A stretch of DNA of 6,172 bases from Solirubrobacterales bacterium (lineage in GTDB: Bacteria; Actinomycetota; Thermoleophilia; Solirubrobacterales; Solirubrobacteraceae), in NCBI GenBank assembly GCA_009781575.1, contig WQXW01000119.1, positions 1 through 6,172 of the forward strand, given 5' to 3'. This document shows positions 1 through 4,338 of the stretch, one piece after another; the stretch's first letter is position 1, and each line of letters starts with the position of its first letter. Both the position numbers and the translations under genes were made by a program. The notes beneath the pieces were generated by a model. That model was not told the origin of the DNA and ran no database searches. It was given only the letters and a program-made list of their open reading frames with translations.

Positions 1-281
1 AGCAGCAGCAGCGCCTTCAGTTGCGCCGCGAACTTCGCCGCCAGCGCGCCGGCACCCGCGAGCGCGCCGCCCGCGCGCCGGCCCCCGCGCCCTCGCCGGC
101 GCTCCTGCCGCGGCACGCGCTCGCCCACCGCGAAGGGGTTCTCGCGCAGCGACCCCTCCGGCGCGCTCTCGCCCCCACCGACCGCCACCGCGGGCACAGC
201 GGGCACGGCCGGCACAGCGGGCACAGCCGGCACGGTGGGGATCGTGCGCGGCGCGACCACGGGCAACTCCTCGTTGGCCAT
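1..281 (-). CDS. N-terminus of a possible site-2-protease-family membrane protein (partial)
   Basis: Read on the minus strand from ATG at 281; 93 codons are visible and the frame is still open at the window edge. The first ~75 residues look disordered: a short acidic start (MANEEL), five VPA triplets (residues 17-31), a Gly/Glu stretch, then a very basic patch of Arg and Gly (about 57-70). From about residue 71 it turns Ala/Leu-rich and ends in KALLL, the likely start of the first membrane helix. This resembles, from memory, actinobacterial site-2-protease-family proteins, in which a variable leader precedes a KALLLLLPKLK-like segment. The HExxH catalytic motif would lie outside the window, so the family assignment is inference. 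No good ribosome binding site is visible, and another start is possible. Codons are GC-rich in third positions, which supports this frame over the overlapping ones. Confidence 0.45.
   Translation of the reverse strand, partial: MANEELPVVAPRTIPTVPAVPAVPAVPAVPAVAVGGGESAPEGSLRENPFAVGERVPRQERRRGRGGRRAGGALAGAGALAAKFAAQLKALLL
191..235 (-). repeat. Five 9-bp tandem repeats encoding (Val-Pro-Ala)5
   Basis: Five imperfect copies of a 9-bp unit (plus-strand form CGGGCACAG, with third-position variants such as CCGGCACGG) lie head to tail inside the partial gene at 1-281. Each unit encodes Val-Pro-Ala. The differences fall mostly in synonymous positions, so the peptide repeat is conserved better than the DNA. 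It probably forms an extended Pro/Ala linker. Confidence 0.85.
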
Positions 282-414
282 ACCGTCATTGTGGCACCGT
301 CGCCGCCGGGTTCCGGCGGTCCCGCCCAAGCGCTCCGCGCTGCGCTCGCCGGGCGCTCGCGGAGCCCGCCACCAACCATTTCTCGGAGAATGCGCGAACT
401 TGGCCGGCGAGCGC

Positions 415-443
415 TTGCATTGGCGAGGGCCCGGGCGTAGGTT
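415..443 (+). promoter_or_regulatory. Putative promoter of the small RNA at 450-575
   Basis: A -35-like TTGCAT (415-420) and a -10-like TAGGTT (438-443, fitting the actinobacterial TANNNT pattern) are separated by exactly 17 bp. The predicted transcription start, about 7 nt downstream near 450, coincides with the first base pair of a long closing helix at 451. The rest of 282-414, between the minus-strand gene and this promoter, shows no gene or clear motif. Confidence 0.45.
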
Positions 444-449
444 GAACTG

Positions 450-575
450 AGACGCGGAACCGAGCCGCAAAAGAGCGAGGCCACGAGGTGTGAGGCCGCG
501 CCACCAACACCGCTGAGCCTCCGGGCCCGAGCGCGAGTTGGTCCTCAAAGCGGTTCGGAACCGCGTCGCTTTTTT
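450..575 (+). ncRNA. Candidate structured small RNA, class unknown, about 126 nt
   Basis: The two ends of the predicted transcript pair with each other. Positions 451-468 (GACGCGGAACCGAGCCGC) pair with 550-567 (GCGGTTCGGAACCGCGTC) as 7 bp, a 2x2 A/A internal loop, then 9 bp including one G-U. Inside, 477-480 and 481-483 pair with 543-546 and 539-541, with one U bulged. A further hairpin is possible between GGTGT (487-491) and ACACC (507-511). Six T residues follow at 570-575, so the 3' arm also works as an intrinsic terminator. A promoter with 17-bp spacing sits just upstream. I looked for SRP-RNA features (GGAA tetraloop with its internal loops) and for a 6S-type architecture and recognised neither. 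No open frame in the interval looks like a protein. Lying directly upstream of ssrA, it is a plausible housekeeping RNA of the lineage. Confidence 0.5.
547..575 (+). terminator. Rho-independent terminator of the small RNA
   Basis: GCGGTT and AACCGC (550-555, 559-564) can form a local hairpin, and the 3' arm of the long closing helix covers the same bases. The T6 run follows at 570-575. Either structure would end transcription before the ssrA promoter, so the two RNAs are likely separate units. Confidence 0.5.
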
Positions 576-672
576 GTGCGCGTGCGGGAGCGCGCGCACC
601 GGCAGCGATCGGCAGCGGGCGGCGACGGGCGGCGGGCATCGGCCACGTCACGGCCGGGGAGCCGCCCGGCGC

Positions 673-678
673 TACACT
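673..678 (+). promoter_or_regulatory. Putative -10 element of ssrA
   Basis: TACACT fits TANNNT. A start about 7 nt downstream (near 685) would give the tmRNA precursor a leader of roughly 9 nt, to be removed by RNase P. No convincing -35 was found at normal spacing. The stretch 576-672 upstream is GC-rich and shows no gene. Confidence 0.4.
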
Positions 679-693
679 TGATGAAAAGCCCAT

Positions 694-1055
694 GGGGACG
701 ACAGGCTTCGACGCGGTCGGCTCGTGGGGATGGTTGCGAGTCGAGGTCCCGGGCGGCCTCGTAAAACACCCGGGAACAAAATAAGTGCGGACTCTCATGA
801 GTACGCCCTCGCTGCCTAGCTAGAACCTAGGCACGAGGTCTCGGCCCTCACTCGCCTGTGGTGGGGGGCGCCGGGATCAGGCAGCAGGCTAACCCGGTGA
901 GGCCCGCTCCCGCCGAGCCAGGGAAATCACAGGGAGCTGGTCCTCCGCAACCCCGCCGGCGAGGCGAGTGGAGGGTGAGAGCAGAGCGCCGGCTACGCTC
1001 GTAGAGACCATCTCTCACGCAATCGCGGACGCGGGTTCAACTCCCGCCGTCTCCA
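694..1055 (+). ncRNA. ssrA: tmRNA (transfer-messenger RNA), one-piece
   Basis: tmRNA acts with SmpB to rescue stalled ribosomes and to tag the unfinished protein for degradation. The 5' end begins GGGGACGACAGGCTTCGAC, a tmRNA hallmark. The 3' end carries a T-arm (GCGGG, loop TTCAACT, CCCGC, 1031-1047) and CGTCTCC (1048-1054), which pairs with GGGGACG (694-700) through 7 bp with one G-U; A1055 is the discriminator. CCA is not encoded (CTG follows), so the ends are set by structure. The tag reading frame begins at GCG 787 and stops at TAG 817, inside a hairpin formed by TGCCTAG and CTAGGCA, as is usual for this helix. Mature length about 362 nt is normal. Protein frames crossing its 3' part are artefacts. 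Confidence 0.96.
787..819 (+). other. tmRNA proteolysis-tag reading frame: ADSHEYALAA, stop TAG
   Basis: Ten codons from the resume codon GCG to TAG, following ATAAGT, encode ADSHEYALAA. The first alanine of the complete tag would come from the charged tmRNA itself. The YALAA end is the degradation signal read by ClpXP-type proteases and is the same as in the E. coli tag (ANDENYALAA), and the length is the same. The second position is Asp instead of the common Asn. A second TAG occurs at 821-823, out of frame. Confidence 0.9.
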
Positions 1056-1111
1056 CTGCTCCCGAAGCTCAGCGAAGGTCGGCGAAAAGCGGTGCGGGTC
1101 AGTTGTTTGAA

Positions 1112-1169
1112 CTCGGACGGCACGCGGCCTGGCTGGGAGGCGGGCGGGGTCACAGGACCCCAGTCCGAG
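1112..1169. repeat. Nested inverted repeats between ssrA and the methyltransferase remnant
   Basis: An outer pair, CTCGGAC (1112-1118) and GTCCGAG (1163-1169), encloses a perfect hairpin, GGGGTC (1146-1151), loop ACAG, GACCCC (1156-1161). There is no T-run on either side. The hairpin sits where methyltransferase similarity ends, so it may mark a rearrangement junction, or it may be a factor-dependent terminator between convergent units. Confidence 0.5.
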
Positions 1170-1470
1170 ATGCTCGAAGGAGCCCTGGCGGAATTCGACG
1201 TTGTCCAGCCCCTGGGCGCGCGCCCGCTCCCGGGCGCTCTCGAGCGCCTGCGCGTCCTGGTCGAGGCCGACCACGGCCGACCACGGCCGGCCACCGGCGG
1301 GCGGCGGCGAGCGCGGGCTCGCCGACGCCGCAGCCGAGGTCGAGCAGCGGGGCCCGCCCGGACGGGGCCCCCAGGCGGTCCAGCAGCACCGGGGTCACGG
1401 CCGCCAGCTGGGCCAGCCGCAACGTGTGCTCGTCGGCTGAGCTGGCCGGGCTTGGAGATTGAACGTTCAT
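1158..1470 (-). pseudogene. SAM-dependent methyltransferase remnant (frameshifted and truncated)
   Basis: The frame starts at ATG 1470 on the minus strand, with an AGGA-type ribosome site 4-7 nt upstream. The N-terminus is helical and leads into LLDLGCGVGEPAL, the glycine-rich SAM-binding motif I of class-I methyltransferases. The next strand, which should carry the acidic motif II (VVGLDQD), is in another frame. The cause is visible: the 10-bp unit CCGACCACGG is present twice (1267-1286), and removing one copy restores RRWPAVVGLDQDAQAL. The continuing frame (ESARERARAQ, then FRQGSFEHL) is family-like up to about 1158. It then becomes unrelated sequence running into the antisense of ssrA. About 100 residues remain of a protein normally near 200-280. 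The original substrate cannot be told from this part. Confidence 0.75.
1265..1288. repeat. 10-bp tandem duplication causing a frameshift
   Basis: The unit CCGACCACGG occurs at 1267-1276 and 1277-1286 without gap; the period-10 match extends a few bases on both sides. Ten is not a multiple of three, and the methyltransferase frame changes exactly here. Replication slippage is the simplest origin; an assembly artefact is also possible. Confidence 0.85.
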
Positions 1471-1489
1471 CAGTCCTCGCTTTGATCGG

Positions 1490-1627
1490 ATGTCCCACAC
1501 GGCCTTCTGTAGTGGCCGCTACATGGCCGGCATCAACGCCCGCGCCCGCGACGGCGCGAGCAGCGAGGAGCTGCTCGGCTGCGCCGCGCTCGCCATGCGC
1601 GCGTGGCCCGCCAGTGGCTCGCACTAG
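1490..1627 (+). CDS. Possible small ORF or gene fragment, 45 codons, unrecognised
   Basis: ATG 1490 to TAG 1625-1627 encodes a 45-residue peptide that includes GINARARDGASSEELLGC. It has the third-position GC preference of real genes in this window and an amphipathic, helix-like second half. I do not recognise it. It lacks a good ribosome binding site, begins only 19 nt from the divergent methyltransferase start, and is followed by a hairpin at 1627-1644. It may be the 3' end of a lost gene rather than a gene of its own. The antisense frame across the same bases looks less protein-like. Confidence 0.22.
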   Translation: MSHTAFCSGRYMAGINARARDGASSEELLGCAALAMRAWPASGSH

Positions 1628-1644
1628 CTGCCGCATGTGGCAGC
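1627..1644 (+). other. Hairpin after the small ORF, terminator-like without T-run
   Basis: GCTGCC (1627-1632), loop GCATGT, GGCAGC (1639-1644): a perfect 6-bp stem beginning in the TAG stop codon. No T-tract follows; a CACT repeat does. Confidence 0.4.
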
Positions 1645-1667
1645 CACTCACTCACTCACTCACTCAC
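1645..1667. repeat. CACT tetranucleotide microsatellite
   Basis: Five perfect CACT units (1645-1664) followed by CAC. It lies in the non-coding gap between the small ORF and the ATPase remnant. Perfect tetranucleotide repeats are prone to slippage and uncommon in bacteria outside phase-variable genes; no intact gene is placed to use it here. Confidence 0.9.
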
Positions 1668-1697
1668 CAACGCCCCCGACCTGACTCCGGAGAGCGT

Positions 1698-2235
1698 TCA
1701 CGGTCCGAGGAGTGTGAGCGGAATGGCCGCCACGCCGTCTTGTCTGCGGTAGGCGTACTTGCCGGTGTAGACCACGACTCGGTCGACCAATCTGTCGTGG
1801 ATCTGCCGATGGAGCCAGTTGAGGTGCTTCACGTCGTGGTCGTCGACGGTGGGGCTCAACTTCGCCCCAGCGCGACGCACGATCGGTTTTCACCCTCGAC
1901 GATCAGGTCGATCTCGTGATCGCCGCTCTTGGTGCGCAGGTGACGCCGGTGGGGTCGTCGTCGACCGCTCGGCGAACGCGGTCCCAAACACTCGGCTCGA
2001 GTTGCCACTCATCGATCAACACCGGCGGTGGCACCTGCACAACGAGGTCCGGGTTGCCGGTCAGCGCGGCGCGCTCGCCGGGGTTGTCGAGCGACAGAAC
2101 CGTGGCGGCGCGCTGAGTGGCCGTGGCCGTCTTGCCCACGCCCTTGGCGCCCTCCAAAGCGACGGCCGTCAGGTGGGGGAAAAGCTCGTCGAGCGCCTCG
2201 TCGATGATCCGCCGCCGGTAGGCCACACCGCGCAA
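1698..2235 (-). pseudogene. AAA/DUF4143-type ATPase remnant, middle deleted and frameshifted
   Basis: The minus-strand frame starts at TTG 2235 or GTG 2226; no clear Shine-Dalgarno site is seen. The first ~96 residues match the N-terminus of AAA_14/DUF4143 ATPases (COG1373-like): Walker A GAKGVGKT at residues 29-36 and a Walker-B-like strand PVLIDEWQ near 71-78. After DDDPTG (near 1942) the sequence jumps, out of frame, to the C-terminal part: LRTKSGDHEIDLIVEG, then, after a further one-base loss near 1863-1868, KLSPTVDDHDVKHLNWL and the end LTLLGP with stop at 1698. Family members are about 400 residues; some 200 central residues, including most of DUF4143, are missing. The protein cannot be made as read. 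The family's role is poorly known. Confidence 0.8.
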
Positions 2236-2236
2236 A

Positions 2237-2266
2237 CTAACATATGGACGAGCATCTATCTAACAT
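2237..2266. repeat. Pair of CTAACAT direct repeats in an AT-richer patch
   Basis: CTAACAT occurs at 2237-2243 and 2260-2266, in a short stretch of lower GC than its surroundings just upstream of the ATPase remnant. On the minus strand the patch contains TATGTT (2245-2240), which fits TANNNT and would give a nearly leaderless transcript for that gene. Function uncertain. Confidence 0.35.
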
Positions 2267-2337
2267 CTGGTCGCCACCCTATTGGCCTCTGGACGCGGGG
2301 GGAGCCGCAGCTGGCGCGCCGCACCGAGCTGTACGGG

Positions 2338-2372
2338 GCCGCCGCTGTCCGGCGGCGACGGTGCGCTATCGT
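2338..2372 (+). promoter_or_regulatory. Putative promoter region of the fluoride operon with an upstream hairpin
   Basis: TATCGT at 2367-2372 fits TANNNT and places the transcript start near 2379, the very beginning of the riboswitch. No good -35 is visible. An inverted repeat, GCCGCCG (2338-2344), loop CTGTC, CGGCGGC (2350-2356), covers the place where the -35 would be. It could be an operator or simply end upstream transcription. The start position is supported mainly by the agreement with the RNA structure. Confidence 0.35.
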
Positions 2373-2376
2373 GTCG

Positions 2377-2457
2377 CGCTCCAGATGGAGTCCTGGCGAG
2401 CGCGCGGCCAAGCCGGAGCTCGAACCGCCCACCGCAGGAAAAAGGGCTGATGGCTCC
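2377..2457 (+). promoter_or_regulatory. Fluoride riboswitch (crcB motif)
   Basis: The aptamer elements occur in order. P1 is CGCT+CCAG (2377-2384) paired with CTGG (2393-2396) and AGCG (2399-2402), with CG bulged. Its loop ATGGAGTC matches the AUGGNGUU loop of the motif. Then comes AACCGCCC (2423-2430), whose GCCC (2427-2430) pairs with GGGC (2444-2447), followed directly by the conserved TGATGG (2448-2453). The pseudoknot joins GGAGTC (2387-2392) to GGCTCC (2452-2457), six pairs with one G-U. The joining segment between the helices is longer than usual and holds an extra 4-bp hairpin (CGGC 2405-2408, GCCG 2412-2415). Known members bind fluoride with magnesium and switch on fluoride-export genes. 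The genes immediately downstream are fluoride channels, which strongly supports the call. Confidence 0.82.
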
Positions 2458-2489
2458 TTTCGCTGACGAACCCTCAACGCGAGAGGAGC
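2453..2489 (+). promoter_or_regulatory. Riboswitch expression platform: Shine-Dalgarno-sequestering hairpin
   Basis: GCTCCTTTCGC (2453-2463) pairs with GCGAGAGGAGC (2479-2489) in an 11-bp stem with one G-U and a 15-nt loop. The 3' arm contains AGGAG (2484-2488), the ribosome binding site of crcB1. The 5' arm reuses bases 2453-2457, which the fluoride-bound aptamer holds in its pseudoknot. The two structures exclude each other: without fluoride the ribosome site is hidden, with fluoride it is free. This is a translational ON switch by inference from sequence. Confidence 0.75.
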
Positions 2490-2501
2490 AGTGTCGGCGC
2501 C

Positions 2502-2909
2502 GTGGGCGTTGCCGTGAATGTGGATCGTCGAGAGCTGGCCGCGATCTTCGCGGGCGGGGCGATCGGCGCCGTGGCGAGGGTCTGGATCGGTCGTCGCCTG
2601 AGCGGGGGCGCACCGGACTGGCCGTGGGCGACGTTCACGGTAAATATCACCGGCTCGTTCGCGCTCGCCTATTTCGCGACCCGACTCCAGGAGCGCCTGC
2701 CCCAGTCCACCTACCGTGGGCCGTTGCTGGGGACGGGGTTCTGTGGGGCCTACACCACGTTCTCCACGGTACAGGTCGAGCTGCTGGCGATCGTGGAAGC
2801 GCACCGATACGCCCTGGCCGCCGGTTATGCGGCGGCCAGCATCACGGCGGGTTACGCGGCGATCTCGATCGCGACCGCGCTGGTGCGACGCACCCGGAGA
2901 CTGGTGTGA
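2502..2909 (+). CDS. crcB1: Fluoride ion channel CrcB/Fluc, first subunit
   Basis: A 135-residue small membrane protein that lets fluoride leave the cytoplasm, lowering toxicity. Four helices are predicted, at about 11-30, 41-60, 74-96 and 101-128. Family signatures are present: GGAIGAVAR in helix 1, TFTVNITGSF in helix 2 with the conserved Asn48, and GFCGAYTTFST (79-89) in helix 3, whose break holds the central sodium ion in studied Flucs. The second Phe of the usual TTFSTF box is Val90. Basic residues lie at the N-terminus (RR), the middle loop and the C-terminus (RRTRR), implying both ends are cytoplasmic. Start GTG 2502 was chosen because AGGAG ends 13 nt upstream and no in-frame start is closer to it; GTG 2514 or 2520 remain possible. 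The stop overlaps the next gene by 4 nt. Expression should be fluoride-induced through the riboswitch. Confidence 0.93.
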   Translation: MGVAVNVDRRELAAIFAGGAIGAVARVWIGRRLSGGAPDWPWATFTVNITGSFALAYFATRLQERLPQSTYRGPLLGTGFCGAYTTFSTVQVELLAIVEAHRYALAAGYAAASITAGYAAISIATALVRRTRRLV

Positions 2910-3388
2910 GCGCCTGGGTGTGGTGCGCGGTGCTGCTGGTCGGCGGCCTCGGTGCGATCGGCCGCTTCCTGGTGGACGCGCTGATTTCGGCACGTGTGGG
3001 GCGTCCGGGGCGCGCTGGGCGCGTGGGACGTGCAGGACGCGCGGGACCTGCAGGACGCGCGGGACGTGCAGGGCGCGCGGGACGTGCAGGACCTGTGGGG
3101 CGCGCTGGGCGCGTGGGACGTGATTTCCCCTACGGCACATTCACCATCAACATGGTCGGCGCGCTCGTGCTGGGGCTGCTGGCAGGCATCGGTTTGACAT
3201 CCACTCTCTACACGGTCGTGGGCACGGCGACGGTCGGCTCGTTCACCACATTTTCCACGTGGATGTTCGAGACGCACCGTCTGGCGGAGGACAGCGCGAT
3301 CCGTGGCGCGATGCTCAACATGCTGGTGAGCCTCGCCGCGGGGTTCGCGCTCGCCGTGCTCGGGCACACGATCGGAGCACACGCGTGA
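2906..3388 (+). CDS. crcB2: Fluoride ion channel CrcB/Fluc, second subunit, with collagen-like insertion
   Basis: 160 residues from GTG 2906, which overlaps the crcB1 stop as GTGA, so translation is probably coupled. Core motifs: GGLGAIGRF in helix 1 (Arg20), GTFTINMVGAL in helix 2 (Asn82), and SFTTFSTW (112-119) in helix 3; the second Phe of the box is Trp119. Helix 4 ends near residue 152. Between helices 1 and 2, residues 31-72 are 14 triplets of the form (V/A/P)-G-(R/P), holding 12 arginines. Removing them leaves 118 residues, a normal CrcB length. The rest of the protein has few basic residues, so the arginine loop should be cytoplasmic and the N-terminus outside, opposite to CrcB1. This fits an antiparallel CrcB1/CrcB2 dimer. 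The insertion is in frame and both flanks are intact, so the gene should be functional unless the loop interferes. Confidence 0.92.
   Translation: MSAWVWCAVLLVGGLGAIGRFLVDALISARVGRPGRAGRVGRAGRAGPAGRAGRAGRAGRAGPVGRAGRVGRDFPYGTFTINMVGALVLGLLAGIGLTSTLYTVVGTATVGSFTTFSTWMFETHRLAEDSAIRGAMLNMLVSLAAGFALAVLGHTIGAHA
2996..3121 (+). repeat. 14 x 9-bp tandem repeat in crcB2 encoding Gly-X-Y triplets
   Basis: Fourteen contiguous 9-bp units such as GCAGGACGC and GCGGGACGT. The middle units alternate in an 18-bp higher-order pattern. The outer units are duplicated as a block: 3007-3032 and 3097-3122 are identical over 26 bp, which points to slippage or unequal recombination. Reading frame is kept throughout. 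Copy number is likely to vary between relatives. Confidence 0.93.
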
Positions 3389-4338
3389 ACGAGGATTGCC
3401 TGAAGCTGACCACCTACTTCGGGGAGCGCGACCGCACCGAGGATGGGCTGCTGGGCGATGAGCTGCTCGACATCTACGGCGCCCACCGGCTGGACGCGAG
3501 CATTCTGTTGCGTGGCGCCGAAGGGTTCGGGCGGCGCCACCACATGCACACCGACCGGGTGCTGACCCTCTCCGAAGACCTGCCGGTCGTGTCGGTGGCG
3601 GTGGACAAGCGAGCGCGGATCGAGTCGACGCTCGACGAGGTGTCGCGGCTCGAGCGCGGGGGTTTGATCACGCTGGAGCGCGCGCGGCTGCTCGGTGGCG
3701 AGCTGGGCGGGGTGCGCTTGCCCGAGCAGTTAGGAGAGGCGGCCAAGCTCACCATCTATCTCGGCCGCCGGGAGCGGGTGTGTGGCACGCCGGCGTTCGC
3801 GGCCGTCACCGAGCTGCTCCACCGGCGGGGCGTGGCCGGCGCCACGGTGCTGCTGGGTGTGGACGGCACCCGCCGCGGCCGCCGCGCGCGCGCCAGGTTC
3901 TTTGACCGCAACGCCCAAGTGCCGGTGATGGTGATCGCGGTCGGCGTGGGTGAGAGGATCGCCGAGGTCCTCCCCGAGCTGGGCGCTCTGCTGCGCGAAC
4001 CGCTGTTCACGCTGGAGCGGGTGCGTATCTGCAAGCGCGACGGCCAACCGCTGGCCACCCCGCACGAGCTGCCTTCCACCGACGAGCACGGTCTGGCGAT
4101 GTGGCAGAAGCTGACGGTGTACACATCAAACTCCGCGACCCACAACGGTGAGCCGTTCACCACGCGATCGTCCGCCGCCTGCGCGAATCCCACGCGGCGG
4201 GCGCGACAACGTTGCGCGGCATATGGGCTTCCACGGCGACCACGCCCCCCACGGCGACAGGCTCTTTCAGATACGCCGCCAGGTTCCGGCGCTGACGATC
4301 GCAATCGACACACCGGCGCGCGCGGCCCGCTCGTTTGA
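3385..4338 (+). CDS. DUF190 (PII-like) protein; domains 1-2 intact, frame lost in domain 3
   Basis: The start is GTG 3385, overlapping the crcB2 stop as GTGA; the open frame continues upstream but that part is antigenic noise inside crcB2 rather than a family match. Domain 1 (about 5-103) is canonical DUF190/COG1993: LKLTTYFGERDR, EGFGRRHHMHTDRV, LSEDLPVVSVAVD. Domain 2 (about 120-216) is diverged: KLTIYLGRRERV, GVDGTRRGRRARARFF, then NAQVPVMVIAVG, lacking the His-Thr motif. A third domain begins at WQKLTVYTSNSA (240-251). After Phe258 (4158) the frame is wrong, and the rest to the stop at 4338 is not DUF190 sequence. As read, 317 residues; repaired, about 358. DUF190 proteins resemble PII signalling proteins and commonly neighbour crcB; their function is unknown. 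Co-expression with the channels under fluoride control is expected. Confidence 0.8.
   Translation: MNEDCLKLTTYFGERDRTEDGLLGDELLDIYGAHRLDASILLRGAEGFGRRHHMHTDRVLTLSEDLPVVSVAVDKRARIESTLDEVSRLERGGLITLERARLLGGELGGVRLPEQLGEAAKLTIYLGRRERVCGTPAFAAVTELLHRRGVAGATVLLGVDGTRRGRRARARFFDRNAQVPVMVIAVGVGERIAEVLPELGALLREPLFTLERVRICKRDGQPLATPHELPSTDEHGLAMWQKLTVYTSNSATHNGEPFTTRSSAACANPTRRARQRCAAYGLPRRPRPPRRQALSDTPPGSGADDRNRHTGARGPLV

Noticed and set aside
450..575. Small RNA as SRP (4.5S) RNA or 6S RNA
   Set aside because: No GGAA-type apical loop with flanking SRP internal loops and no large central bubble were found; the class is left open.
286..798. Minus-strand 170-codon frame over the small RNA and ssrA start
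   Set aside because: It overlaps the tmRNA 5' domain and the RNA candidate and shows no family motif.
993..1157. Continuation of the methyltransferase frame into ...EQWRRRELNPRPR...
   Set aside because: This is the antisense translation of the tmRNA 3' domain, a frequent false protein tail. True family similarity ends near 1158.
1819..2466. Plus-strand 215-codon frame opposite the ATPase remnant
   Set aside because: It is the antisense of recognisable ATPase sequence and runs through the riboswitch; no protein motif was seen.
1030..2500. A second copy of the tmRNA 3' end (att site)
   Set aside because: I looked by eye for GCGGGTTCAACTCCCGCC and its flanks downstream and found none within the window.
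2491..2517. GTG 2491 as start of crcB1 or of a leader peptide
   Set aside because: It is in another frame, stops after eight codons at 2515-2517, and lies only 2 nt from the AGGAG.
2996..3121. CRISPR-like or intergenic repeat array
   Set aside because: Units are 9 bp without spacers and lie in frame inside crcB2; it is a coding minisatellite.
3259..3384. Upstream extension of the DUF190 frame to ATG 3259
   Set aside because: The added residues are the crcB2 coding region read in another frame. The GTG at 3385 with its GTGA overlap starts exactly where DUF190 similarity begins.
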